Shown piece by piece: positions 18,589-27,728 of a DNA stretch of 64,000 nucleotides; position 1 is the stretch's first letter, and the number at the start of each line of letters is the position of its first letter. Under the pieces are notes generated by a model that was not told where the DNA came from, searched no databases, and saw only the letters and a list, made by a program, of their open reading frames with translations. Location of the stretch: the NCBI GenBank assembly GCA_946414885.1, contig CAMKQH010000010.1, positions 62,001 through 126,000 on the forward strand, read 5' to 3'. Made by a program: the position numbers and the translations under genes. The DNA is from an uncultured Lachnospiraceae bacterium (GTDB taxonomy: Bacteria > Bacillota > Clostridia > Lachnospirales > Lachnospiraceae).

Positions 18589-19557
18589 TTAGTTTTTCTT
18601 CGGTGCAGGGATCAAAACCTTGATTTTTGTTCCGGCATTTGGAGCAGAATTGATAGTTACCGATCCTCCCAAAAGAGCAACTCTTTCTTTCATAATGGAA
18701 AGTCCAAACTGCAATTTATCATTTAGGAATACCTTATCTACGTCAAATCCCCTTCCGTCATCTTCGACGTAAATATAATAGAGTCCGATCTGTTCTTGGA
18801 TGATCAGATGTATCTTATATGCTTCGGCATGCTTCTTAATGTTCGAAAAACATTCTTCGATAATCCTGTACATAGTTACGAGTATCAACTGGTCATCACA
18901 AAGGATGTCCTCAATATCAGAAGTAATTTCATATTTCTTTTCTTCATTAAATGACTGCACGAACTTTGCTACGGCTGAGTTAAAACCTTCAGAATCCATG
19001 GCCATGGGACGGAGATTATAAATAACACCTCGGATTTCATCAATGGATTCGTTTAGGTTATGTCTGGCGATGGAAAGTTCCATTTTTGCCTTAATTGGAT
19101 CCGTATCAATAAAATTCTTGCAGGATTCCAATTTCGTAACAAGATAAGACATATGCTGCAGTGCAGTGTCATGAAGATCACGCGCAATGCGATGACGGTC
19201 TTGCTCCTGATAAACCAGACCGCTTTTTGTTGTCTCAACGTCACTGTCAGAAGCGAGCACGTCAACCAAAAGATCAATATTCTGATTGATCTGATCATAA
19301 CGATTCTGTAAAGCAGCACATTTTCTCTTTAAAAGATCCAATTCCATCTGTCTTTGCTTTACTTCTTCATTTAGTTTACCGGATCTGGGAGAGAAGACAA
19401 TGTCAGCCTCTGAAACATTTTTCATCAAAGACTCCAAAACTTTCTCTAATCTGGAGATTTCACCGTGATAATCCTCTAATCGCATGGCGATGGGATCAGC
19501 TTCCGTTTCTAAAGAAGTTAATATGGATTGCAGTTTTAATCTAGATGAATCATTCAT
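18589..19557 (-). CDS. DegS/NarX-type sensor histidine kinase (HisKA_3), no TM segment, orphan
   Basis: RHRIARDLHDTALQHMSYLVTKLESC; YYIYVEDDGRGFDVDKVF; FGLSIMKERVALLGGSVTINSAPNAGTKIKVLIP; N-terminal coiled coil. Confidence 0.9.
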   Translation of the reverse strand: MNDSSRLKLQSILTSLETEADPIAMRLEDYHGEISRLEKVLESLMKNVSEADIVFSPRSGKLNEEVKQRQMELDLLKRKCAALQNRYDQINQNIDLLVDVLASDSDVETTKSGLVYQEQDRHRIARDLHDTALQHMSYLVTKLESCKNFIDTDPIKAKMELSIARHNLNESIDEIRGVIYNLRPMAMDSEGFNSAVAKFVQSFNEEKKYEITSDIEDILCDDQLILVTMYRIIEECFSNIKKHAEAYKIHLIIQEQIGLYYIYVEDDGRGFDVDKVFLNDKLQFGLSIMKERVALLGGSVTINSAPNAGTKIKVLIPAPKKN

Positions 19558-19659
19558 TTATTTTATCCTCAAATAGAACATATGTTCTATATTTCTAATC
19601 TTTCGTTTTCTGATCAAGGCGATAATTACATACCACCAGTTTTTATTATAGCGCAATAA

Positions 19660-19694
19660 AAATAATCTGTAAACTCTTAAAGTTTACAGATTAT
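19660..19694 (-). terminator. Terminator downstream of rsmG
   Basis: aatctgtaaact (19664-19675) / agtttacagatt (19681-19692), loop cttaa; T-rich on the minus strand after the stem. Confidence 0.65.
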
Positions 19695-19723
19695 AAACAT
19701 TTAGCAACAATTAAAAACATTTG

Positions 19724-20515
19724 TTATGAATATAGGGGTTCTTTGGATGGAAGACCAGCTTTTCTAGGGTATTTCTTGGGCGTATTCTTCTTTTTCCCAA
19801 TCACCACAAGATTGCGATAAATGTCGGAAGAGGGGAGTGTAAACTCAGTCTGCTTTTGTACTTCCCCGCCTAAGAGAAGAATGGCATTCTTTGCCTGCGT
19901 CATTTCCTCCTCAATCTTCTCTGACTTATAAGAAATGAAAGATCCCCCAAGCTTTACAAAAGGAAGACAGTATTCGGAGAGGGTCGTAAGATTAGCAACT
20001 GCCCTGGAGACGCAAAGATCATAGCTCTCCCTAAAATCTGGCTTTCCAGCATAATCCTCCGCACGGCCATGCATGGCCTCTATGTTACTTAATCCTAATT
20101 CATCGATCACTTGGTTCAAGAAAAGAATTCTTTTATTTAAGGAATCCAACAACGTTATCTTTAGATTGGGAAAAGCAATCTTCAGTGCCAGCCCCGGAAA
20201 GCCGGCGCCAGTACCTACGTCGATCACGGTCATGGCATTATTAAGATCAATCGCCTTACATAAAGATACGCTGTCTACAAAATGCTTTTTCATTACGTCA
20301 TTGTATTCCGTAATGGCAGTGAGATTGATCTTCTCATTCCATTCCACCAACAATTCGTAGTAACGTAAAAACTGTTCAACTTGCTTTTCTGACAGCGATA
20401 ATCCTAATTCTTCCAAATCCTTACAAAATAGAGAAGTATCGTATTTTTCCATTAACATGTCCGTTCTCCAAAATTCATTAACAACTCCGTCTAGGACTTC
20501 CGCAGCTACGTTCAT
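19724..20515 (-). CDS. rsmG: 16S rRNA (guanine527-N7)-methyltransferase
   Basis: MTVIDVGTGAGFPGLALKIAFPNLKITLLDSLNKRILFLNQV; adjacent to mnmG. Start may be internal (MEKYDTSL, about 20452). Confidence 0.95.
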   Translation of the reverse strand: MNVAAEVLDGVVNEFWRTDMLMEKYDTSLFCKDLEELGLSLSEKQVEQFLRYYELLVEWNEKINLTAITEYNDVMKKHFVDSVSLCKAIDLNNAMTVIDVGTGAGFPGLALKIAFPNLKITLLDSLNKRILFLNQVIDELGLSNIEAMHGRAEDYAGKPDFRESYDLCVSRAVANLTTLSEYCLPFVKLGGSFISYKSEKIEEEMTQAKNAILLLGGEVQKQTEFTLPSSDIYRNLVVIGKKKNTPKKYPRKAGLPSKEPLYS

Positions 20516-20520
20516 TCAGA

Positions 20521-22557
20521 TCAAGAATTCCTTTGCCGTCTTTCCAAATAAATATGCAATACGGAAACGTCAGCAGGAGAGACACCGGAAATCCTGGATG
20601 CCTGTCCAAGGGAAACAGGACGAAATTCCTTCAGCTTTTGTCTTGCTTCCAGACGAAGGGAAGGAACGTCATCATAATTGATATCCGCAGGGATCATTTT
20701 CTTTTCCAGCTTCTTATATTGTTCTACCTGACGCTTTTGACGTACGATGTATCCTTCATATTTGATCTCGATCTCAACCTGATCGATGATCTCCTTGGAA
20801 AGCTTTCCGTCTGCAGTCAGATAACGACTCCGGACCTGCTCCATGGAACAATAATTTTTGTAAGCTTCCTCGCGCCCGACGTCAATTTCCTCAATCATCG
20901 CATAATCCAGTTCCGGTCTGCAGATAAGTTCCGCAAGGGAAGCTGCCGTCTTTAGGCTCATGCTTTCATGACATTCCAAAAAGCCTTGAATTTCTTTATT
21001 AGCTCCAACCTTTGTTTCTTTTAATCTTGCAATTTCCAGTTCGATCAGTTTTTCCTTACATAAGAGATCTTGATATTCTTCCTCAGTGATCAAACCAATC
21101 TCATAACCTTTTTTGCGAAGTCTCCGGTCCGCATTGTCCTGACGGAGAAGCAGACGATACTCCGCCCTGGAAGTCATCATCCGGTAAGGCTCCCGGTTAT
21201 CCTTTGTAACCAGATCGTCGATCAACACTCCGATATAACTTTCCGAGCGGTCCATCACAAGAAAATCTCTGCCTTGAATTTCCATGGCGGCATTGATTCC
21301 GGCCACCAATCCCTGGCAGGCCGCTTCCTCATAACCACTGCTTCCATTGAACTGACCGCCGGCGAACAATCCCTTGATCTTCTTGAATTCCAAAGAAGGG
21401 TTTAACTGCTTTGCATTAATGCAATCATATTCGATCGCATAGGCATTGCGGACGATCTTACAATGCTCCAATCCGGGAACCGTGCGGTACATGGCAAGCT
21501 GTACGTCCTCCGGAAGAGAAGAGGACATGCCGCCCACGTACATCTCATGAGTGTGCAATCCCTCCGGCTCAAGGAAAACCTGATGCCTTTCCTTCTCCGC
21601 AAACTTCACGACCTTGTCTTCGATGGACGGACAGTATCTAGGACCCGTTCCTTCAATGATCCCGGCGTAAATGGGAGAGCGGTCAAGATTGGCACGGATA
21701 ATGTCATGGGTTGCCTTGTTAGTGTATGTTAACCAACAGGATGCCTGTTCCTTCTGAATGCTTTCGGGATCCGTGGAGAAGGAGAAGGGTATGATCCTTT
21801 CATCGCCAAACTGCTCCTCCATCTTCGAGTAGTCAATGGTTCTGCCATCCATTCTGGCAGGCGTTCCAGTCTTAAAGCGACGAAGCTCAATTCCCATTTC
21901 CTTCAAAGAATCCGTCAGGTGCGTTGCAGCCTGCAGACCGTTGGGACCCGTATAAGTAATGGCCTCACCGCAAAGACATCTCGCGCGAAGATAAGTACCG
22001 GTACAAAGCACCACGGCCTTACACTCATAAATCGCACCGGTAAAGGTTTTCACGCCGATCACTCTTTTATCAAACAAACCTTTTCCATTCAAAGAATCAT
22101 CATTTGCATTTTCTTGACCCGTGAAACTTTTATTATTATGTTCTTCATCATTATTAATATCTTCCCATAATAACTCGCAAACCTCAGCCTGTTTAATGGT
22201 AAGGTGCTCCTGACTCTCCAGCACTTTTCGCATGGCACGAGAGTATTCTGCCTTATCAGCCTGCGCACGAAGGGAATGTACCGCAGGTCCCTTGGAAACG
22301 TTCAGCATCTTTGACTGAATGAAAGTCTTATCTATGTTTTTTCCCATCTCGCCACCAAGCGCGTCCAACTCCCGGACTAAGTGTCCCTTAGAGGAACCGC
22401 CCACGTTGGGATTACAGGGCATCAGCGCAATGCTGTCCACGCTCACCGTAAAGATCACGGTCTCTAATCCAAGTCTCGCGCAGGCGAGGGCAGCCTCACA
22501 CCCGGCATGTCCCGCGCCAACCACGCATACGTCAACCTTTTCCCTTATCTCACTCAC
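20521..22557 (-). CDS. mnmG: tRNA uridine-5-carboxymethylaminomethyl modification enzyme MnmG (GidA)
   Basis: [67 protein letters not shown]. Confidence 0.97.
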   Translation of the reverse strand: MSEIREKVDVCVVGAGHAGCEAALACARLGLETVIFTVSVDSIALMPCNPNVGGSSKGHLVRELDALGGEMGKNIDKTFIQSKMLNVSKGPAVHSLRAQADKAEYSRAMRKVLESQEHLTIKQAEVCELLWEDINNDEEHNNKSFTGQENANDDSLNGKGLFDKRVIGVKTFTGAIYECKAVVLCTGTYLRARCLCGEAITYTGPNGLQAATHLTDSLKEMGIELRRFKTGTPARMDGRTIDYSKMEEQFGDERIIPFSFSTDPESIQKEQASCWLTYTNKATHDIIRANLDRSPIYAGIIEGTGPRYCPSIEDKVVKFAEKERHQVFLEPEGLHTHEMYVGGMSSSLPEDVQLAMYRTVPGLEHCKIVRNAYAIEYDCINAKQLNPSLEFKKIKGLFAGGQFNGSSGYEEAACQGLVAGINAAMEIQGRDFLVMDRSESYIGVLIDDLVTKDNREPYRMMTSRAEYRLLLRQDNADRRLRKKGYEIGLITEEEYQDLLCKEKLIELEIARLKETKVGANKEIQGFLECHESMSLKTAASLAELICRPELDYAMIEEIDVGREEAYKNYCSMEQVRSRYLTADGKLSKEIIDQVEIEIKYEGYIVRQKRQVEQYKKLEKKMIPADINYDDVPSLRLEARQKLKEFRPVSLGQASRISGVSPADVSVLHIYLERRQRNS

Positions 22558-22636
22558 GTTCCTACCTCTTATTACTTCTTTTCATAATACTCATTCCGTC
22601 AAATATACAACTTAATTTATCTTGGACTTACTGCTT

Positions 22637-24175
22637 TTATTTTCCCATACAAAACTTTGAGAAGATCTCTTCCACAAGATCATCCCCAACCTCTTCTCCA
22701 ACAATGCTTCCAAGGCTTGCATAGGCCTGCATGAGGTCAATGGAGTAGAAGTCCTCCGGCATGCCATCCTCCAGACTTTTCTTAACAAGCAGAAGAGCAT
22801 TCTTTGCATTTTCTAATTCCTGCTTGTGACGTAAGTTTGTGATCATCATTTGATCATTTTGTTTTACGTCGCCATGGAAAAATAATTTTTCAATTTCTTT
22901 TTCCAATAAATCCAAGCCTTCCCCGAGAGCAGCAGAAGTGGAAATCATGGAAATATCGGATTCCATTTCCCCATACTTCAAGGATTTTTTTTCTGTTGAA
23001 ATGCTTTCTGTTGAATTATTTTCCGTTGGATTGTTTTCCGTTGGATTGTTTTCCGTTGAATCCTTCTGATCCCCGTCTTCTACAAAATGAAGCAGGGAAA
23101 GAATGTCATTCTCGCTTACCTTCTGTTCCAAGTCAGACTTGTTCAACAGAAAAATTGTTTTTTTGCCATGGATCATCGAAAGAATTTCTTTGTCATTATC
23201 ATCCAGTGCAACGGAAGTATCCACGACGTATAATATCAGATCCGCATCCATGGCATATTTTCTGGCTTTTTCAACGCCAATCTTTTCCACCAGGTCATCC
23301 GTGTCGCGGATTCCGGCCGTATCGATCATGTTTAGATGAATGCCGCGAAGGTTTACGTATTCCTCGAGGGCATCCCTTGTCGTTCCTGCCACGTCAGTGA
23401 CAATGGCTCTTTCCTGACCAAGGATCATGTTGAGAAGTGAAGACTTTCCGGCATTGGGTTTTCCAAGAATGACCGTGGAAATGCCTTCCTTGACCATCCT
23501 TCCATTTTCCGCGCTGTCAAGGAGCCTTTGTACTTCAGAGATCAGATGCTCACATTTTCCGTTTAATCTTTCAGGATATCCATCCAGGCTAATATGCTCC
23601 GGATCATCCAAAGCTGATTCAATAAAGGCAATCTCATAAAGAATCTCTTCGCGAAGGGATCTGATCTTATTGGAGAGATCTCCGCGAAGCTGCGAAGTGG
23701 AAGCCTTCATTGCCATTTCATTTTTGGAATGAATGAGATCCATGACGGCCTCGGCTTCCGCAAGATCGATCCTTCCATTCAGGAAGGCTCTTTTTGTGAA
23801 TTCTCCGGGCTCAGCCAATCTGGCACCGGCATGGAGCACCAACTCCAACACCTTTTTTGTCACAAGAACGCCGCCATGACAATTGATCTCCACCACGTCT
23901 TCCTTTGTATAACTCTTCGGAGCGCGAAAAACCGAAACCATTACCTCATCAAGCACGTTCTCTGGATTTTCAATCTCCGGATGATCAGAGTCCATAACAA
24001 ATCCATATTGAATGGTATGACTTTTTGCCAAAGCGACAAATCTTTTACCACTTTTGGACCGGATCAGGAAATCAGCAATCTCTATGGCCTTATCGCCGCT
24101 GATCCTTACAATTCCAATCCCGGAATCAGAGAGGGCAGTAGCTATGGCAGTTATGGTGTCATTTTGAAACGTCAT
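22637..24175 (-). CDS. mnmE: tRNA modification GTPase MnmE (TrmE)
   Basis: DTITAIATALSDSGIGIVRISG, GKPNAGKSSLLNMILGQERAIVTDVAGTTRD, C-terminal FSKFCMGK. Start at 24175 (MTFQNDTI). Confidence 0.97.
   Translation of the reverse strand: MTFQNDTITAIATALSDSGIGIVRISGDKAIEIADFLIRSKSGKRFVALAKSHTIQYGFVMDSDHPEIENPENVLDEVMVSVFRAPKSYTKEDVVEINCHGGVLVTKKVLELVLHAGARLAEPGEFTKRAFLNGRIDLAEAEAVMDLIHSKNEMAMKASTSQLRGDLSNKIRSLREEILYEIAFIESALDDPEHISLDGYPERLNGKCEHLISEVQRLLDSAENGRMVKEGISTVILGKPNAGKSSLLNMILGQERAIVTDVAGTTRDALEEYVNLRGIHLNMIDTAGIRDTDDLVEKIGVEKARKYAMDADLILYVVDTSVALDDNDKEILSMIHGKKTIFLLNKSDLEQKVSENDILSLLHFVEDGDQKDSTENNPTENNPTENNSTESISTEKKSLKYGEMESDISMISTSAALGEGLDLLEKEIEKLFFHGDVKQNDQMMITNLRHKQELENAKNALLLVKKSLEDGMPEDFYSIDLMQAYASLGSIVGEEVGDDLVEEIFSKFCMGK
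22991..23065. repeat. 15-bp tandem repeat (5 units) inside mnmE, encoding (S/P)TENN-type repeats
   Basis: ttctgttgaaatgct / ttctgttgaattatt / ttccgttggattgtt / ttccgttggattgtt / ttccgttgaatcctt, in register. Confidence 0.9.
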
Positions 24176-24332
24176 AATATTTCCCTCCCTAAAAATCTTT
24201 AACATAGCAAAGAAAACCAATTGTCACTTTTCATGCTTCAAGATGCTAAGTAACGCTTGGTTTTCTGTTTTTCATATACGTGACTAAATAAATTTAATTG
24301 ATTGGCATAAATAAGATAATTACGTTCTTATC

Positions 24333-25004
24333 TTATTTCTTCAGTGAAACAATTACTCTTCTGAAGGGATCCTCGCCTTCGCTGTGGGTCGTAACGTACT
24401 TGTCATTCTGGAGAGCGGAGTGAATGATTCTTCTTTCATAAGGATTCATGGGCTCCAAGGAAACTGGACGCTTCGTTCTCTTTACCTTGTAAGCAATGTT
24501 CTTTGCAAGATTCTCAAGGGTTTCCTTTCTTCTCTCGCGGTAATTCTCGGTATCAACCTTTACGCGAACGTAATCATCCGTGTTCTTATTAACAACAAGA
24601 GATACCAGATACTGAAGGGAATCCAGGGTTGCGCCTCTCTTACCGATAAGCATTCCCATGTCGTCGCCGCTAAGCTCTATGTCAAGATTTCTTTCTGCCT
24701 CGTCGAACTTTGCAGTGATGGCAACCTCCATCTTCATTGCTTCAAATACGTCTCTCAAAAAGGTCTTTGCACTTTCTTCGAAGGAAGCGGGAGTAGCAGC
24801 AACTGCAACTTCCACCTTTTTCTCTTCCTCTTCTTCCTTGATGGCTGCCTTAATGGTGGCAGGCTTGGAACCAATGCCTAAAAATCCAGCAGATTCTTTC
24901 TCAATGACTTCATATACAAGGCGATCGCTGGTAACTCCAAATTCCTGGCAAGCATCCGTAATGGCTTCGCTAACTGTCTTTGCAGTAAACTCTTTATATT
25001 CCAT
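24333..25004 (-). CDS. jag: Jag/KhpB RNA-binding protein (Jag_N, KH, R3H)
   Basis: EFTAKTVSEAITDACQEFGV; GMLIGKRGATLDSLQYLVSLVVN; MNPYERRIIHSALQ (R3H); next to yidC. Confidence 0.95.
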   Translation of the reverse strand: MEYKEFTAKTVSEAITDACQEFGVTSDRLVYEVIEKESAGFLGIGSKPATIKAAIKEEEEEKKVEVAVAATPASFEESAKTFLRDVFEAMKMEVAITAKFDEAERNLDIELSGDDMGMLIGKRGATLDSLQYLVSLVVNKNTDDYVRVKVDTENYRERRKETLENLAKNIAYKVKRTKRPVSLEPMNPYERRIIHSALQNDKYVTTHSEGEDPFRRVIVSLKK

Positions 25005-25036
25005 TTTACTTATCCTCCAATAATTAACGTAATTCC

Positions 25037-26365
25037 TTATTTATTCTTGTCATTGTACTTCTTTACCATGCCAGCCTTTTCAAACATGCTTCCGGATCCG
25101 GTCTTAGTACTGGTGGAAGCTGCTTCTTCGGCATCCTTCATGGCCTTCTCGATTTCCTTTTCAGAAACGGAAGAACTTACCTGTGCCTTATTCTGCAAGT
25201 TCTTTCTAGGCTGCTGGGACTGAATGTTCTTGGTGTTCATTTGTGCATAAGCATTCAGACGCTCCTGCTGAAGTTTCATTTTTTCAAGCTTCTTGGCACT
25301 CTTTTCCTTATTCTGACTGATGATCTGGTCGAAATCCATCTTATCAATGTGCTTGTTGATGATGATCTGCTGGATGGTACGAACAACGTTACCTGCAATC
25401 CAGTAAAGGCCCATGCCGGCTGCAAACGTATAGCAGAACCAAGCGGACATGATCGGCATGATCATGTTCATCGTCTTCATGGAATCTGCCATGGAATCTG
25501 CCTGCTCATTACCGCTCTTAGGCTGCTGAGGCATCAGCTTAACACTGATAAACTGCGTCAAAGCGGAGAGTATGGGAATCATAAGTGCTCCGATCACAAG
25601 TCCCCACGCGCCTACGGCCCAAGCTTCCTTAACGATGTTGTTCGGTGCATTTCCAATGTTCAGTCCAAGGAAATTATTGTAGGTTTCAAGAAGACCACCC
25701 TTGCCAAGAATCAGGCTTCCATTTGAAGTCAAAGCATTTAAGTTGTAATGATCGGCTACAGTGGCAAGATCCGTGGAAGACAATCTGTTCAGAATGTCGA
25801 TTACGCCCTTGTAAAGATCATTATTCATGTTCTTTGTAAACATTCCAACGGTAGTCTTAATGCTTTCAACGCCGGAATTTTTTAAGAACTCTGCATTATC
25901 CGCACTAATAATCTTTTCAGCAAGTATGCCAAAGGTGTTTCCAATTTTGGTAACATAAGCTGGAATGCTGTAGATAACGCGATACAATGCAAACAAGATC
26001 GGCATTTGGATCAGGAGATACATACAGCTTCCGGTAGGGGATACGCCGTATTTTGCATAGATCATTTGAATTTCCTGATTCAAAGCCATCTGGGAATTTT
26101 GATCTTTTCTTCCCTTGTACTTGTTTTGTACTGCCTGAATTTCCGGCTGCATTTTTGCTGACAGCTTTGAAAACTTTTGTTGCTTAATGGTGAGCGGTAA
26201 CATTAACAGGTTTACGACGATCGTAAAGAGAATGATCGCAAGACCAATGTTAGGAATTCCAATCGCGTCAAGGACTGTGAAAATTCCTTCCATGATATAA
26301 CCAAGGATCTTTGCCACCCAACCAATGATAAAAGTAGAGTTTTGTGTTAAAGAAACAAATTCCAT
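25037..26365 (-). CDS. yidC: Membrane protein insertase YidC/OxaA
   Basis: LAIILFTIVVNLLMLPLTIKQQKFSKLSAKMQPEIQAVQNKYKGRKD; MPIMSAWFCYTFAAGMGLYWIAGNV. Confidence 0.95.
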   Translation of the reverse strand: MEFVSLTQNSTFIIGWVAKILGYIMEGIFTVLDAIGIPNIGLAIILFTIVVNLLMLPLTIKQQKFSKLSAKMQPEIQAVQNKYKGRKDQNSQMALNQEIQMIYAKYGVSPTGSCMYLLIQMPILFALYRVIYSIPAYVTKIGNTFGILAEKIISADNAEFLKNSGVESIKTTVGMFTKNMNNDLYKGVIDILNRLSSTDLATVADHYNLNALTSNGSLILGKGGLLETYNNFLGLNIGNAPNNIVKEAWAVGAWGLVIGALMIPILSALTQFISVKLMPQQPKSGNEQADSMADSMKTMNMIMPIMSAWFCYTFAAGMGLYWIAGNVVRTIQQIIINKHIDKMDFDQIISQNKEKSAKKLEKMKLQQERLNAYAQMNTKNIQSQQPRKNLQNKAQVSSSVSEKEIEKAMKDAEEAASTSTKTGSGSMFEKAGMVKKYNDKNK

Positions 26366-26382
26366 TTATCCTCCTGGCATCG

Positions 26383-26631
26383 CTATTTCTTCCTAATAGA
26401 AAGGTATCTGATCTTTTCAGGAACTGGATCATATCCTCCTTTCGAAAAAGGATTGCATCGTAAAATTCTCCAAAAAGCCAAAAGCCCTCCCTTGAATGCA
26501 CCGTGTTTTTCAACGGCTTCCAAGCCATAACAGGAACAGCTTGGAACGTAAGGACATTTCGTTCTCTTCATTGGAGAAAGATATTTCTGATATAATTTTA
26601 TAATAGCGATAAAAATTTTTTTCATAAACAA
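26383..26631 (-). CDS. yidD: Membrane protein insertion efficiency factor YidD
   Basis: [61 protein letters not shown]. Confidence 0.97.
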   Translation of the reverse strand: MFMKKIFIAIIKLYQKYLSPMKRTKCPYVPSCSCYGLEAVEKHGAFKGGLLAFWRILRCNPFSKGGYDPVPEKIRYLSIRKK

Positions 26632-26634
26632 GTT

Positions 26635-26982
26635 TCAATATAGATAAACTTTTATGATCTTATGGAGCTTTGCAAGATGGAGCAGGGCACTTTCCACTTC
26701 AAAATAATTCGCCTCTGCAGCAGTGCTTCTCGCAACGACTACAATATCCAAACCACTATTGAACACGCTCTCATGTAATCGATAGCTTTCCCGAACCAGT
26801 CTGGCAATGCGATGTCTTACCACACTGTTTCCAACTTTTTTGCTCACGCTGATTCCAAGCCTGTTAATTTCAAGGCCATTTTCCTTTATGATCATTACAA
26901 AATATTTGTTGGCATAAGATCTGCCATTCTTGTAAACAAACTGGAATTGGTGATTCTTTTTTAAGGATTCCGAAAATTTCAT
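26635..26982 (-). CDS. rnpA: Ribonuclease P protein component
   Basis: MKFSESLKKNHQFQFVYKNGRSYANKYFVMII..NRLGISVSKKVGNSVVRHRIARLVRESYRL; start at 26982 rather than 27048. Confidence 0.96.
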   Translation of the reverse strand: MKFSESLKKNHQFQFVYKNGRSYANKYFVMIIKENGLEINRLGISVSKKVGNSVVRHRIARLVRESYRLHESVFNSGLDIVVVARSTAAEANYFEVESALLHLAKLHKIIKVYLY

Positions 26983-27062
26983 AATTAATTTAATGAAGAT
27001 TTCCTGCTCAAATTTTATAGAAAAAAAGGTCACATTGCTGTGACCCATAGCAGTTTATATCG

Positions 27063-27197
27063 TTAAGCAGAAATCTTTTTTCTTCCCTTTGCACGTCTTG
27101 CTGCTAACACTTTTCTTCCGCCGGGAGTACTCATTCTAGCTCTAAAGCCATGGACTCTGGCATGGGAACGCTTTTTAGGCTGAAATGTCATCTTCAT
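27063..27197 (-). CDS. rpmH: 50S ribosomal protein L34 (44 aa)
   Basis: Translates to [54 protein letters not shown] upstream; too short for the supplied ORF track. Confidence 0.98.
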   Translation of the reverse strand: MKMTFQPKKRSHARVHGFRARMSTPGGRKVLAARRAKGRKKISA

Positions 27198-27239
27198 GAT
27201 AAGGCACCTCCTTTACTTTTACAGGAAAATAGCATATTG

Positions 27240-27728
27240 ATTGTATAAAAAATAACGAGCCACGTCAAGAAAAAATTTATAAAAATCCCGAAAAATAAAG
27301 AAAAAAGAGAATACAAAAAAATAAATTTTTTCGCATTTTTCACTTATCCACGTACATATACACGTAAAAAATGATGAAATCAGATATCCACATATTATTC
27401 ACTTAATGTGGATATCTAGGTAAAAAACTCTCATTTTTTGTGAAAACAAATGTGAATTTACCCTAAAAATGCACTTAATATTGATTCACAAGCTTAAGGA
27501 TAACTTATCCACCCTTTTACGTAAATATCCACGTTCATAGAAATATTTCTCACTTATAAACATAATTATCAACAATACGTGGATAACTTTTTCAAAAAGG
27601 ACGTTCAAAACTATCATTTGAAATATTTCTGGATTTATTATAGAATTAGTACGATGGTTTAATGTCGGCTTATATGTCTTTTCAAGTCATTTTACCAAAC
27701 TAGTTCGGGAAGGTTCAGGTGTTTTTTT
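27240..27728. other. oriC: Chromosomal replication origin (oriC), rpmH-dnaA intergenic region
   Basis: DnaA-box-like sites: ttatccacg 27344-27352, atatccaca 27384-27392, tgtggatat 27407-27415 (reverse), ttatccacc 27505-27513, atatccacg 27525-27533, cgtggataa 27578-27586 (reverse); AT-rich stretches; gene orientation diverges here. Confidence 0.9.

Noticed and set aside
24309-24338. Inverted repeat aaataagataa/ttatcttattt as terminator of jag
   Set aside because: Overlaps the jag stop region, is AT-only and weak; not enough support.
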